From contig SCOE01000024.1 in the NCBI GenBank assembly GCA_005503065.1, positions 28,476 to 92,475 on the forward strand: a stretch of 64,000 nucleotides of DNA, read 5' to 3'. Positions 1 to 11,772 of this stretch are shown piece after piece; the first letter of the stretch is position 1, and every line of letters begins with the position of its first letter. Both the position numbers and the translations under genes were made by a program. Source of the DNA: Comamonadaceae bacterium ALPHA2B (lineage in GTDB: Bacteria; Pseudomonadota; Gammaproteobacteria; Burkholderiales; Burkholderiaceae_C). Under the pieces are notes generated by a model. It was given only the letters and a program-made list of their open reading frames with translations. It did not search any database and was not told the origin of the DNA.

Positions 1-917
1 GTGGTGGTCTGGCCCGCCGCCGTCACGCCGCCCCACACCGGCGGCAACACCGGCAGCACGCTGCCGTCGAAGTCCTTCTGCAGGGCCACGCTGCCGGTGG
101 CGCTCGGGTTGACGCCCGGGATGCCGTTGGCGCCGGGGAAGAGGCCATACAGGTTGTCGAAGCCGCGGTTCTCGGCGTAGATGACGACCACGTTCTCGAT
201 GCCGTCGAGCGCGAAGCGGTTGCGCAGCGCGGCCACGCGGCTGCCGCCGTCGCCAGCCTCGGCCACCGCTTCGGCAATGCGTTCGAGCGACTGGTCGCTC
301 TCGTTCTGCAGCGCGGCCTGGGCCGCCGCGTCGGCCAGCGTGTTGAAGTCGCTCAGCAGCTGGGCGGGCGTGACGCCGATGCGCGCCGCCAGTGCCGTGC
401 GCGCAGCGTCGAAGTTGCCGCCGTTGGCATCCATCAGCGCCACGAGCTCGGTGCTCACGCCACTGACCACGGCGTTGGCCTGCGCCGGTGCGCGAAAGAC
501 CATCGGGCGCATCACGGGCGTGACGGTGCCGGTGGCCGGGTCGTAGCGCTGTGCACCGGTGCCGATCTCGGCCACCACCGGCCCCTGGCCCTGCAGGGTG
601 AAGGCGCCGTTGTCGTCGGTGGTTCCGGTGGGTTCTCCGCTGTCGCAGCGGCCGTTGCTGTTGGTGTCGATGCACACCGTGGCCTTGCGGTAGTAGCTGC
701 CGGTCACCACGCCGTGGGTGGTTGCCGCCGGCGTGCCGCCCGTGCCGCTGCCCGGGCTGCCGCCGGTGCCGACGATCGGCAGGAAGCCCCCGCCACCCCC
801 TCCGCCGCACGCGGCCATGAGGGCGGCCGCCGCCAGCGCCGTGGGCCAGGGAGAGAAGCGACGCAAGGGCCGGCATGCGCGGGACACGGCCGGATCGATC
901 GATGGTGTGGGTGTCAT
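1..917 (-). CDS. Phosphoesterase-family lipoprotein (acid phosphatase/phospholipase C-like), C-terminus off window
   Basis: About 305 N-terminal residues are present; the gene runs off the left edge. The ATG at 917 opens a lipoprotein leader ending in LMAAC followed by a run of seven glycines, so the protein is probably lipid-anchored in the envelope. A linker leads to a module with the calcium-loop-like text DTNSNGRCDSGEP (about residues 72-84). Near residue 245 comes VVVIYAENRGFDNLYG, which matches the opening of the PF04185 phosphoesterase fold (bacterial acid phosphatase/phospholipase C), where Glu-Asn contributes to the metal centre. The catalytic remainder is outside the window, so phosphatase and phospholipase cannot be told apart. 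It is divergent from the peroxidase gene at 1145. The ribosome site before the ATG is weak. Confidence 0.7.
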   Translation of the reverse strand, partial: MTPTPSIDPAVSRACRPLRRFSPWPTALAAAALMAACGGGGGGGFLPIVGTGGSPGSGTGGTPAATTHGVVTGSYYRKATVCIDTNSNGRCDSGEPTGTTDDNGAFTLQGQGPVVAEIGTGAQRYDPATGTVTPVMRPMVFRAPAQANAVVSGVSTELVALMDANGGNFDAARTALAARIGVTPAQLLSDFNTLADAAAQAALQNESDQSLERIAEAVAEAGDGGSRVAALRNRFALDGIENVVVIYAENRGFDNLYGLFPGANGIPGVNPSATGSVALQKDFDGSVLPVLPPVWGGVTAAGQTT

Positions 918-1144
918 GGGGAAGGTGTCGGATGGAAACAAGACGAAGCGGCGGGGCAGGGCGCCCTCGCCGCAAGCGCATCGATGCTCGTGGCGGGCGG
1001 TGACGCGCACATGGCAGAAGGCTGACCGCAGCAGTCAGGAAGCACGCGCAGCGGCGGCACCGATTCGCCCGCCCGGACACGGCGTCATGCCCCTGACATG
1101 CAGGCGGCATAGCGTGCAGCCCCTCCCTGTCTCTGCTCCACGCC

Positions 1145-2485
1145 GTGCGCGCTCTCCGCCCCCCCCGTTTCCGGCGCCTTGCTGCGCTCTCATGCGCCGC
1201 GCTGGTCGCCCTGCAGGGCCTCGCGGGCTGCGACGGTGCCGCGCCGCAGTCCCCGCCACCCGCGTCGACGAACCCGGTGCCGGCGCCTCAGGCGGTGCCC
1301 GCCTCCGCGGGCGCCACCTACGCACCGCATGACGGCCGTCCCCTGCCCTCGGCCCGCGCGCTCGCCGACCTGGGGCGGCAGATCTTCTTCGACGCCTCGC
1401 TCTCGGCGTCCGGCCGCATGTCCTGTGCGAGCTGCCACGACCCGGCCCATGCCTACGGGCCGCCCAACGCACTGTCCGTGCAGCTCGGCGGCCCCGCGCT
1501 GGACCGGCCCGGCCCGCGCGCGACGCCCTCGCTGCGCTACCTGGAAACGCTGGCGCCCTTCTCCGAGCACCACCACGACAACGACGGCGACGACAGCATC
1601 GACGCCGGCCCGACCGGCGGCCACATGTGGGACGGGCGCGCCGGTTCCGCGCATGCCCAGGCGGGCATGCCGCTGCTGTCGCCTGACGAGATGGCCAATG
1701 CCTCGGTGGAAGACGTGGCGCACAAGCTCGCCGCCAGCGGCTATGCGGCGCAGATGCGCGAGGCCTTCGGCGCCGGCGTGTTCGACTCCGCCCAGGCCGC
1801 CTTCGCGGCAGCGGGTCTGGCCCTGGAAACCTTCCAGCAGTCGCCGGCCGATTTCTACCCCTTCAGCAGCAAGTACGACGCGGTGCTGCGCGGCCAGGCG
1901 AAGCTCTCGGCCGCCGAGGCACGCGGCCTCGCGGCCTTCAACGACGAGCGCCGCGGCAACTGTGCGGCCTGCCACATCAGCAGCGTGACGGCCGACGGCG
2001 CCTTCCCGCTCTTCACCGATTTCGGCCACGTCGCGCTGGGCGTGCCGCGCAATCGCGAACTGCCGGCCAACGCCGATCCCGCGCACCATGACCTGGGCCT
2101 GTGCGGCCCGCTGCGCACCGACCTCGCCGCCCATCCCGAGTACTGCGGCCTCTTCCGCACCCCCACGCTGCGCAACGTGGCGCTGCGCGGCGCCTTCTTC
2201 CACAACGGCCGCTTCCATTCGCTGGAGGAGGTGGTGCGCTTCTACGCGCAGCGCGACACGCGCCCGCAGCGCTGGTACCCGCGCGATGCCAAGGGCCGCG
2301 CTCAGAAGTTCGACGACCTGCCGGCCGAGTACCACGCCAACGTCAACGTGGAAGCGCCTTTCGGCGGCGAACCCGGCGGCACGCCGTCGCTGAGCGATGC
2401 CGAGGTGCGCGACATCGTGGCCTTCCTGAAGACGCTCACCGACGCCGACCTCGTGCCGCCATCAGGCACCGCCCGCCACCGCTGA
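1145..2485 (+). CDS. Di-haem cytochrome c peroxidase / MauG-family lipoprotein
   Basis: A 446-residue exported protein with two CXXCH haem c sites, C94-C97-H98 (CASCH) and C273-C276-H277 (CAACH), in the two-domain layout of bacterial di-haem peroxidases. The family reduces hydrogen peroxide or carries out MauG-type oxidations in the periplasm using electrons from small cytochromes. The leader ends in GLAGC, so the mature protein may be a lipoprotein. The GTG at 1145 is chosen because no in-frame ATG precedes the leader; the true start is not certain. A His/Asp-rich stretch (about residues 141-155) lies between the two haem domains. It stands alone, divergent from the phosphoesterase gene and convergent with the DadA-like gene. 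The natural substrate cannot be read from the sequence. Confidence 0.85.
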   Translation: MRALRPPRFRRLAALSCAALVALQGLAGCDGAAPQSPPPASTNPVPAPQAVPASAGATYAPHDGRPLPSARALADLGRQIFFDASLSASGRMSCASCHDPAHAYGPPNALSVQLGGPALDRPGPRATPSLRYLETLAPFSEHHHDNDGDDSIDAGPTGGHMWDGRAGSAHAQAGMPLLSPDEMANASVEDVAHKLAASGYAAQMREAFGAGVFDSAQAAFAAAGLALETFQQSPADFYPFSSKYDAVLRGQAKLSAAEARGLAAFNDERRGNCAACHISSVTADGAFPLFTDFGHVALGVPRNRELPANADPAHHDLGLCGPLRTDLAAHPEYCGLFRTPTLRNVALRGAFFHNGRFHSLEEVVRFYAQRDTRPQRWYPRDAKGRAQKFDDLPAEYHANVNVEAPFGGEPGGTPSLSDAEVRDIVAFLKTLTDADLVPPSGTARHR

Positions 2486-2499
2486 GCGGGCTGCAGCGC

Positions 2500-3798
2500 T
2501 CAGCCTGCACGCGACCCGAAGCGCCGCGGATCGAAGGGCGCCAGTGCGGGCCAGGCGCGGCGCTCCGTCAGCAGCCGCGTCACCCACTGGCCCGTGCGCG
2601 CCGAAGCGCCCAGGCCCACGTGGCCATGGCCGAAGGCGAGCACGACGTCCTCGCTCGCGCGCGACAGGCCGATGCACGGCAGCCCGTCGGGCAGGCTCGG
2701 GCGGTGGCCCAGCCACTGGCGCACCTCGAGGGTGTCGGCCTGCTCCGCGACCGCCGGGAACATGCGCACGAGGTGCTGCCGCAGGATCTCGGCGCGGCGC
2801 CAGTCGGGCGCGGCGGCCAGGCCGGCGATCTCGACCTGGCCCGCGGCGCGCAGGCCGTCGCGCATCGCGTGCACGATGAGCTTGCCGTCGGCCGCCATCA
2901 TGGGCGTGCGCGGGCCGGCCGCAGCGCCGCGCAGCATCACGTGGTAGCCGCGCTCGGATTCGAGCGGCACGGGCGTGCCGGCCGCTGCAGCCAGCGGCGC
3001 CGAGCGCGCGCCCGCCGCGATCACGGCGGCGTCGGCCGCCATCTCGCCCTGTTCGGTCTGCACGGCTCGCAGTCGGCCGGCCTCGATGCGCAACCCGGTC
3101 GCGCGGCCCGCATGCCAGTCGGCACCGAGCACCGCGGCATGCCGTGCCAGCGCCGCTACATAGGCGCCGGGCTGGCGGCAGTGGCCGGCCTCGGCCACGT
3201 GGATGCCCAGGGTGTAGCCGGCATCCAGCTCGGGCTCGCGGGCGCGCAGGGTCGCGGCATCCCATTCCTCCCACTGCACGCCGGTGCGCGCCCGCACCCG
3301 CCAGGCCAGCGCCTCGCCTTCGAATTCCTCGCGCGAGCGGTACACATGCAGCAGGCCGCGCTGCTCGATCAGCCCGGGCACGTTCGCGGCCGCGGCCAGC
3401 CGGGCATGCAGCGCCGGCGCGTCGACGAGCAGTGTGCGCAGCGCATCGGCGGTGGCCTGCACGCGCGCCTCGGTGCGGCCCGAGACGAGGTAGCGCAGCA
3501 GCCAGGGCAGGGCACGCGGCAGATGAGTCCAGCGCACCGCCAGCGGCCCGAGCGGATCGGCCAGCCAGCCCGGCACCTTGCGCCAGGCACCGGGCAGCGC
3601 GGGCGGCACGACCGAGTGCGAGGACAACCAGCCCGCGTTGCCGTAGCTCGCGGCCTGCCCGCCGCCCGGTTCGCCGGGCTCGACCACCGTCACCCGAAGG
3701 CCTGCGCGCAGCGCCTCGATCGCGCTCGCGCAGCCGATCGCGCCGGCGCCGATCACCACCACGTGGCGCCGTGCCTCCTTCCGTCCAACTTCAGCCAT
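2500..3798 (-). CDS. FAD-dependent D-amino-acid dehydrogenase-like oxidoreductase (DadA family)
   Basis: 432 residues. The N-terminal GAGAIG (17-22) within a beta-alpha-beta fold ending at VVE is the FAD-binding motif of the DAO/DadA superfamily, and QAASYGNAGWLS further on is typical of DadA. The family oxidatively deaminates D-amino acids to keto acids, passing electrons to the respiratory chain from the inner face of the membrane. An upstream ATG at 3846 is in frame, but the ATG at 3798 is preferred because it starts just before the conserved dinucleotide fold. It ends 14 bases after the peroxidase gene (convergent). The substrate is inferred from the family only; glycine or sarcosine oxidation and other secondary amines remain possible. 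Confidence 0.8.
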   Translation of the reverse strand: MAEVGRKEARRHVVVIGAGAIGCASAIEALRAGLRVTVVEPGEPGGGQAASYGNAGWLSSHSVVPPALPGAWRKVPGWLADPLGPLAVRWTHLPRALPWLLRYLVSGRTEARVQATADALRTLLVDAPALHARLAAAANVPGLIEQRGLLHVYRSREEFEGEALAWRVRARTGVQWEEWDAATLRAREPELDAGYTLGIHVAEAGHCRQPGAYVAALARHAAVLGADWHAGRATGLRIEAGRLRAVQTEQGEMAADAAVIAAGARSAPLAAAAGTPVPLESERGYHVMLRGAAAGPRTPMMAADGKLIVHAMRDGLRAAGQVEIAGLAAAPDWRRAEILRQHLVRMFPAVAEQADTLEVRQWLGHRPSLPDGLPCIGLSRASEDVVLAFGHGHVGLGASARTGQWVTRLLTERRAWPALAPFDPRRFGSRAG

Positions 3799-3837
3799 GC
3801 GGGGATCGTAGTGGGCAGGCGGCCCCGTGGGAAAGCG

Positions 3838-3905
3838 AAAGTGCAATCAGCCGCCAGCCCACACCCAGCGGGCGATACAACGAAATTAGTCACATCCGTT
3901 ACCAA
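3838..3905 (+). repeat. Interspersed ~70-bp repeat, family B, copy 1
   Basis: This stretch aligns without gaps to 60848-60917. Both begin CGAAAG, continue with GCAATC and CCGCCAG, share CCCAGCGGGCG at the centre and then have A/T-richer text with GTCAC. It lies in the 203-bp gap between the divergent DadA-like and P1-peptidase genes. The inner GC hairpin resembles that of the 55-bp family A repeats, but the flanks differ. Confidence 0.6.
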
Positions 3906-4001
3906 TGCCGCGACGCCGGCCGCCCGGGGGCGCGTGGCGGATGCAAAGCGTCACCACGGCGCGGGCGCCGAACGAGGCTCCCACGCCTATGATGCCGCCC
4001 G

Positions 4002-5045
4002 ATGTCCCATGCACCCGCCCGCTCCCCACGCCCGCTGCACGGCGACGGCGCCATCACCGACGTCGCCGGCATCGAGGTCGGCCATTTCACCGACGAACGA
4101 CGGCCCAGCGGCTGCACCGTCGTCATTGCGCGCGAAGGCGCGGTGGGCGGCGTCGACGTGCGCGGCGCGGCGCCGGGCACACGCGAGACCGACCTGCTCG
4201 CGCCCGGCAACTTCGTGCAGCAGGTGCATGCGATCGTGCTCGCAGGCGGCAGCGCCTGGGGCCTGGCGGCCGCCGACGGCGCGGTCCGTTGGCTGGAGGA
4301 GCGCGGCGTGGGCCTGGACGTGCGCTACGGCACGCTGCCCATCGTGCCCGCGGCCGTGCTCTTCGACCTGCCGCTCAGCCATGCCGACGGCGCGCGCGTG
4401 CGGCCCGACGCCGCAGCCGGCTACGCGGCCTGCGACGCCGCCTCGCGCGAGGCGCCGGCCGAGGGCAACGTGGGCGCCGGCGCGGGGGCACTGGTGGGCA
4501 AGCTCTTCGGCGCGCAGCATGCGATGAAGGGCGGCATTGGCACCGCGTCGGTCACCGTGGGCGGTGTCACCGTCGGTGCGCTGATCGCCTGCAACGCGCT
4601 GGGCGACGTGGTCGACCCCGACACCGGCACGGTGCTGGCCGGCGCGCGCACCGACGACGGCCGCGCGCTGCGCGACACCCGGCGCTCGCTGCTGCGCGGC
4701 GAGCTGCCGCAGCCGCTGCTGGCCGGCACCAACACCACCATCGGCGTGGTCGCCACCGATGCGGTGCTGACCAAGGTGCAGGCCAACCGCCTGGCGACGG
4801 TGGCGCACGATGGCCTGGCCCGCGCCATCAACCCGGTGCACACCATGAGCGACGGCGACACGCTGTTCGCGCTGGCCACGGGCCGCGTGCCGCTGCAGGG
4901 CGCTGCGCCGGGCATGACGGTGCTGTCGACGATGGCTGCCGAGGTGGTGGCACGCGCCACCGTGCGCGCCGTGCAGGCGGCGCGCACGGTGCAGGTGGGC
5001 GACTGGCGCGTGCCGGCCATGAACGAGCTCGGGGGCACGCCGTGA
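4002..5045 (+). CDS. P1-family (DmpA-like) self-processing aminopeptidase
   Basis: A 347-residue Ntn-hydrolase-like protein of peptidase family S58/P1. DmpA relatives (L-aminopeptidase/D-esterase, beta-peptidyl aminopeptidase) cut themselves to expose an N-terminal Ser/Thr nucleophile. Here NTTIGVVATD places the predicted nucleophile at Thr246, splitting the chain into a large alpha and a small beta part. GGIGTAS near 177-183 and the long Gly/Ala-rich stretches also fit the family. No signal peptide is evident, so it is probably cytoplasmic. The stop overlaps the GTG start of the TAXI protein (GTGA at 5042-5045), so the two are probably co-translated. That suggests a shared substrate, perhaps a peptide or amide, but this is inference. 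Confidence 0.85.
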   Translation: MSHAPARSPRPLHGDGAITDVAGIEVGHFTDERRPSGCTVVIAREGAVGGVDVRGAAPGTRETDLLAPGNFVQQVHAIVLAGGSAWGLAAADGAVRWLEERGVGLDVRYGTLPIVPAAVLFDLPLSHADGARVRPDAAAGYAACDAASREAPAEGNVGAGAGALVGKLFGAQHAMKGGIGTASVTVGGVTVGALIACNALGDVVDPDTGTVLAGARTDDGRALRDTRRSLLRGELPQPLLAGTNTTIGVVATDAVLTKVQANRLATVAHDGLARAINPVHTMSDGDTLFALATGRVPLQGAAPGMTVLSTMAAEVVARATVRAVQAARTVQVGDWRVPAMNELGGTP

Positions 5046-6445
5046 AGCTCGGCCTGCCCCGCCCCGTGAAGCTGGTGCTGCTGGCCATCCGCGACCTGAT
5101 CGCCTCGGCCGGGCCGGTGGTGTTCATCGTCATCGGCGTGCTGGTCGCGGCCTACGTCTGGCTCGACCCGCAGCCGCCCAAGAAGGTGTCGCTGGCCACC
5201 GGACCGGCCGGCAGCGCCTATGCCGAGTTCGGCAGGCGCTATGCCGATGCGCTGAAGGCCAATGGCATCGAGGTCGAGCTCAAGCCCACCAGCGGCTCGC
5301 TCGACAACCTGCGGCTGCTGCGCGAGGGCCAGGCCGACGTGGGCTTCGTGCGCGGCGGCGCGGGCGACCCGGCAGCCGACGAGGAGGCCGGCCTCACCTC
5401 GCTGGGGGCCCTGTTCTTCGAGCCGCTGTGGATCTTCTACCGCACCGATGCGCTGCCCGTGCCCGCGCCCGACCCCAAGGCGCCGCCGCGGCGCCGCGGC
5501 GAGCCGCCGCCCGCGCCGCCCGCACCCGCACCCATCACCTCGCTGGCACAGCTCCAAGGGCTGCGCGTGAACGTCGACAAGCCCGGCAGCGGCGTGCCGG
5601 AGATCATGGAGAAGATGTTCGCGGCCAACCGGCTCGACGCGTCGAAGCTGAAGCTGTCGCAGCTCGAGCAGGCGCCCGCGACCGAGGCGCTGGAGGCCGG
5701 CCTGCTCGACGCCGTGGTGCTGGCCTCGGCGCCGCAGTCGCCGCTGGTGCAGCGCCTGCTGCGCACGCCGGGCATCGCGCTGGTCGACCTGAGCCAGGTC
5801 GACGCGTACACGCGCATCTTTCCCTTCTTCTCGTCGGTGAGCCTGCCGCGCGGCATCGTCGACCTGGCGGGCGACGTGCCAACGCACGACGTGGCCATGC
5901 TCGCGGCCACGACCTCTCTGCTCACGCGCGAGGCCACACACCCTGCCCTGCGCCAGCTCTTCGCCCAGGCGGCGCAGACCATCCACGGCGGCGCGCACTG
6001 GTTCAACCGGGCGCGCGAGTTCCCCAACACGCGTACCAGCGAACTGCCGGTGAGCGCCGAAGGCGACCGCGCCATCAACGGCACGCCGGCCTTCTGGCAG
6101 CGCTACCTGCCCTTCTGGGCCAGCAACCTCATCGAGCGCATGTGGCTGGTCATCGGCGGCCTGATCGTGCTGCTGCTGCCGCTGTCGCGCATCGTGCCGC
6201 CGCTCTACACCTTCCGCGTGCGGCGGCGCGTGTTCCGCTGGTACGCGCGGCTGCGCGAGATCGAGGCCAAGGTGGCCTCGGGGGAAGGCGATCGCAACGA
6301 GCTGCTCGACGAGCTGGACGAGCTCGACCGTGTGGCCAACCGGGTGACGGTGCCGCTGTCGTACGCCGAGGAGCTCTACGCGCTGCGCAACAACATCCAT
6401 GCGGTGCGCAAGCGGCTGCTGGCGCTGCGGCCAGCGGCCGCCTGA
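5042..6445 (+). CDS. TAXI-family TRAP solute-binding protein, membrane-anchored, without a nearby permease
   Basis: 467 residues from a GTG that overlaps the upstream stop codon. Residues about 22-40 form an uncleaved-looking membrane helix. Then ATGPAGSAYAEFGRRYADAL and the following text match the TAXI (TRAP-associated extracytoplasmic immunogenic) binding fold. A Pro/Arg-rich insertion interrupts it near 140-160. A second membrane helix sits at about 367-381, followed by an 80-residue basic and acidic helical tail that would lie in the cytoplasm. Ordinary TAXI proteins are free periplasmic receptors paired with a fused DctQM permease. No such permease is next door, so this may be a sensor-like or orphan receptor. 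The pairing with a P1 peptidase is the best clue to its role. Confidence 0.75.
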   Translation: MKLGLPRPVKLVLLAIRDLIASAGPVVFIVIGVLVAAYVWLDPQPPKKVSLATGPAGSAYAEFGRRYADALKANGIEVELKPTSGSLDNLRLLREGQADVGFVRGGAGDPAADEEAGLTSLGALFFEPLWIFYRTDALPVPAPDPKAPPRRRGEPPPAPPAPAPITSLAQLQGLRVNVDKPGSGVPEIMEKMFAANRLDASKLKLSQLEQAPATEALEAGLLDAVVLASAPQSPLVQRLLRTPGIALVDLSQVDAYTRIFPFFSSVSLPRGIVDLAGDVPTHDVAMLAATTSLLTREATHPALRQLFAQAAQTIHGGAHWFNRAREFPNTRTSELPVSAEGDRAINGTPAFWQRYLPFWASNLIERMWLVIGGLIVLLLPLSRIVPPLYTFRVRRRVFRWYARLREIEAKVASGEGDRNELLDELDELDRVANRVTVPLSYAEELYALRNNIHAVRKRLLALRPAAA

Positions 6446-6491
6446 GACTGCTCGACGGCGCTGCGGACGCGCCGGGCGACTTGGGGGTGGG

Positions 6492-8153
<1,662 letters not shown>

Positions 8154-8505
8154 GGGCGTATCTTCAGGTGGGTGGGAGCGCGCCGTGCGATGCGAGGGCG
8201 CCCGGGGGCCGGGCCGGCGCGAAAGCATGGATTATCCGCGCTGCCGCGCCCGGAGGGCCCGTGGCGAGGCCAAATTCGGCAGCTGGGCCGCACGGATCGC
8301 CCGCTCGTGCGACAATACGCAGGTTGCCGGGCGCAGTTACCCGCAACGCCGGCTTCCCGCCGGGGACGACGGAAATCCCTTCCTGGCTCCCGCTCCCTCT
8401 CGATTGCATCTGCCTTTGACTGGCCCGGCCGCTCCCAGCGAGCGCACCGCGGCAGGCCGATACCCATCAGAAACACCGCGCCGTGCAAGGCGCTCTTTCA
8501 TCTCA
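8154..8505. other. Divergent intergenic region between ettA and rhlE
   Basis: 352 bases with no gene I can support. It must carry the promoters for both flanking genes. The rhlE side ends with a small hairpin, GCGCC-GTGCAA-GGCGC (8478-8493), 12 bases before the rhlE ATG, where it overlaps the expected ribosome-binding region. The text before the ATG (CTCTTTCATCTCA) holds no clear purine-rich Shine-Dalgarno. No convincing sigma-70 pair stands out. Confidence 0.5.
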
Positions 8506-10266
<1,761 letters not shown>

Positions 10267-10293
10267 GCACCGCGCACCGCGCGTCCATGCACG

Positions 10294-10322
10294 GGCCATG
10301 CCTTTCGGGGCGTGGCCTTTTT
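10294..10322 (+). terminator. Rho-independent terminator after rhlE
   Basis: GGCCATGCC (10294-10302) pairs with GGCGTGGCC (10309-10317) across a six-base loop, with one G-U pair, followed by TTTTT. It lies 27 bases after the rhlE stop. Confidence 0.8.
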
Positions 10323-10509
10323 CTTGCCCGCGCGAAGGCTCGGCGGCCCTGACTTAGGCCAGGCTTAAGCCTGCCCACACAAGGCGGCGTCCGACGCGCG
10401 CCCGGCACGCCCGGCTCCTACAGTGAAGCCGACGCTGCACACCGACAGGTGGTTTCTTCCTCTGCTTGCCAGGCGCGACGCCCTTGCGCAAACAACCAGG
10501 AGATATCGC

Positions 10510-11733
10510 ATGTCTTGGACCCGTGAGCAGATCCACGTCACCGCGGCCAGCTACCTCGGCTGGACCTTGGACGCCTTCGACTTCTTCCTGATGGTCTTCA
10601 TCCTGAAGGACATCGCGGCGGAGTTCCACACCCCCATCCCTTCGGTGGCGCTGGCCATCACGCTGACGCTGGCCATGCGGCCGGTGGGTGCGCTGATCTT
10701 CGGGCGGCTGGCCGACCGCTTCGGCCGCCGGCCGACGATGATGGCCAACATCCTCTGCTATGCGGTGCTGGAGCTGCTGTCGGGCTTCTCGCCCAACCTC
10801 GCGACGCTGATCGTGCTGCGCGCGCTCTTCGGCATCGCGATGGGCGGCGAATGGGGCGTGGGCTCCGCGCTCACCATGGAGACCGTGCCGGCGCGTTCGC
10901 GCGGCTTCGTCTCGGGCCTGCTGCAGGCCGGCTACCCAACGGGCTACCTGCTCGCCTCGCTGGTGTTCGGCCTCTTCTACGACCGCATCGGCTGGCGCGG
11001 CATGTTCTTCGTCGGCATCCTGCCGGCGCTGCTCGTGATCTACGTGCGCTCGCACGTGCCCGAATCGCCGGCCTGGAGGCGCCAGCGCACGCAGCCGCGC
11101 CCGAGCCTGCTGGCGGCGCTGCGGCACGACTGGAAGCTCGCGCTGTATGCCATCGTGCTGATGACGGCCTTCAACTTCTTCTCGCACGGCACGCAGGACC
11201 TGTACCCCACCTTCCTGCGCGTGCAGCACGGCTTCGATGCGCACACCGTGGCCCTGGTGACCATCGTGCTCAACATCGGCGCCATCGTCGGCGGGCTGGT
11301 GTGCGGCACGCTGTCGGAACGCATCGGGCGCCGCTGGACCATCTTCGGGGCCGCGCTGCTGGCGCTGCCGGTGCTGCCGCTGTGGGCCTACTCGCACACC
11401 GCGGCCGGGCTGGCCTTCGGCGCCTTCCTGATGCAGATCGCCGTGCAGGGCGCCTGGGGCGTGATCCCGGTGCACCTGAACGAGATCTCGCCCGACAGCA
11501 TCCGTGCCACCTTCCCCGGCCTGGTCTACCAGCTCGGCAACCTGCTGGCCTCGGTCAACGCGACGATGCAGGCCTCGCTCGCGACACGCCACGGCAACGA
11601 CTACGCCTTCGCGATGGCCGTGGTCGCCGGCACGGTGGCGGTCGTCATCGCCGGCCTGATCCTCTTCAGCCGCGAGCGGCGCGGGGTGGACATGGGCGCC
11701 GGCGGCCTGCCGGCCGTCGCCCGGCACGCCTGA
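10510..11733 (+). CDS. MFS transporter, sialate/carboxylate:H+ symporter-like
   Basis: 407 residues with about 12 hydrophobic segments. The opening YLGWTLDAFDFFLMVFIL, the loop GRLADRFGRRP between helices 2 and 3 and the GGEWGVGSALTMET stretch are typical of the branch holding NanT-like sialate carriers and lactate/aromatic-acid carriers. It should move an organic acid across the inner membrane with protons. The ATG at 10510 has AGGAG about 10 bases upstream, and a longer in-frame reading from 10423 lacks family similarity. It is monocistronic or reads into the EEP hydrolase gene 39 bases on. The substrate cannot be fixed from sequence. Confidence 0.85.
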   Translation: MSWTREQIHVTAASYLGWTLDAFDFFLMVFILKDIAAEFHTPIPSVALAITLTLAMRPVGALIFGRLADRFGRRPTMMANILCYAVLELLSGFSPNLATLIVLRALFGIAMGGEWGVGSALTMETVPARSRGFVSGLLQAGYPTGYLLASLVFGLFYDRIGWRGMFFVGILPALLVIYVRSHVPESPAWRRQRTQPRPSLLAALRHDWKLALYAIVLMTAFNFFSHGTQDLYPTFLRVQHGFDAHTVALVTIVLNIGAIVGGLVCGTLSERIGRRWTIFGAALLALPVLPLWAYSHTAAGLAFGAFLMQIAVQGAWGVIPVHLNEISPDSIRATFPGLVYQLGNLLASVNATMQASLATRHGNDYAFAMAVVAGTVAVVIAGLILFSRERRGVDMGAGGLPAVARHA

Positions 11734-11772
11734 GCGGCACGGCTGCACCACGGCGGCGGTTAGATTGCAGGC

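Noticed and set aside
2101..4527. A plus-strand frame of about 800 codons running through the peroxidase end, the DadA-like gene and the P1 peptidase
   Set aside because: It is out of frame with all three real genes, is Arg/Ala/Pro-rich and has no motif; long open frames arise here because stop codons are rare at high G+C.
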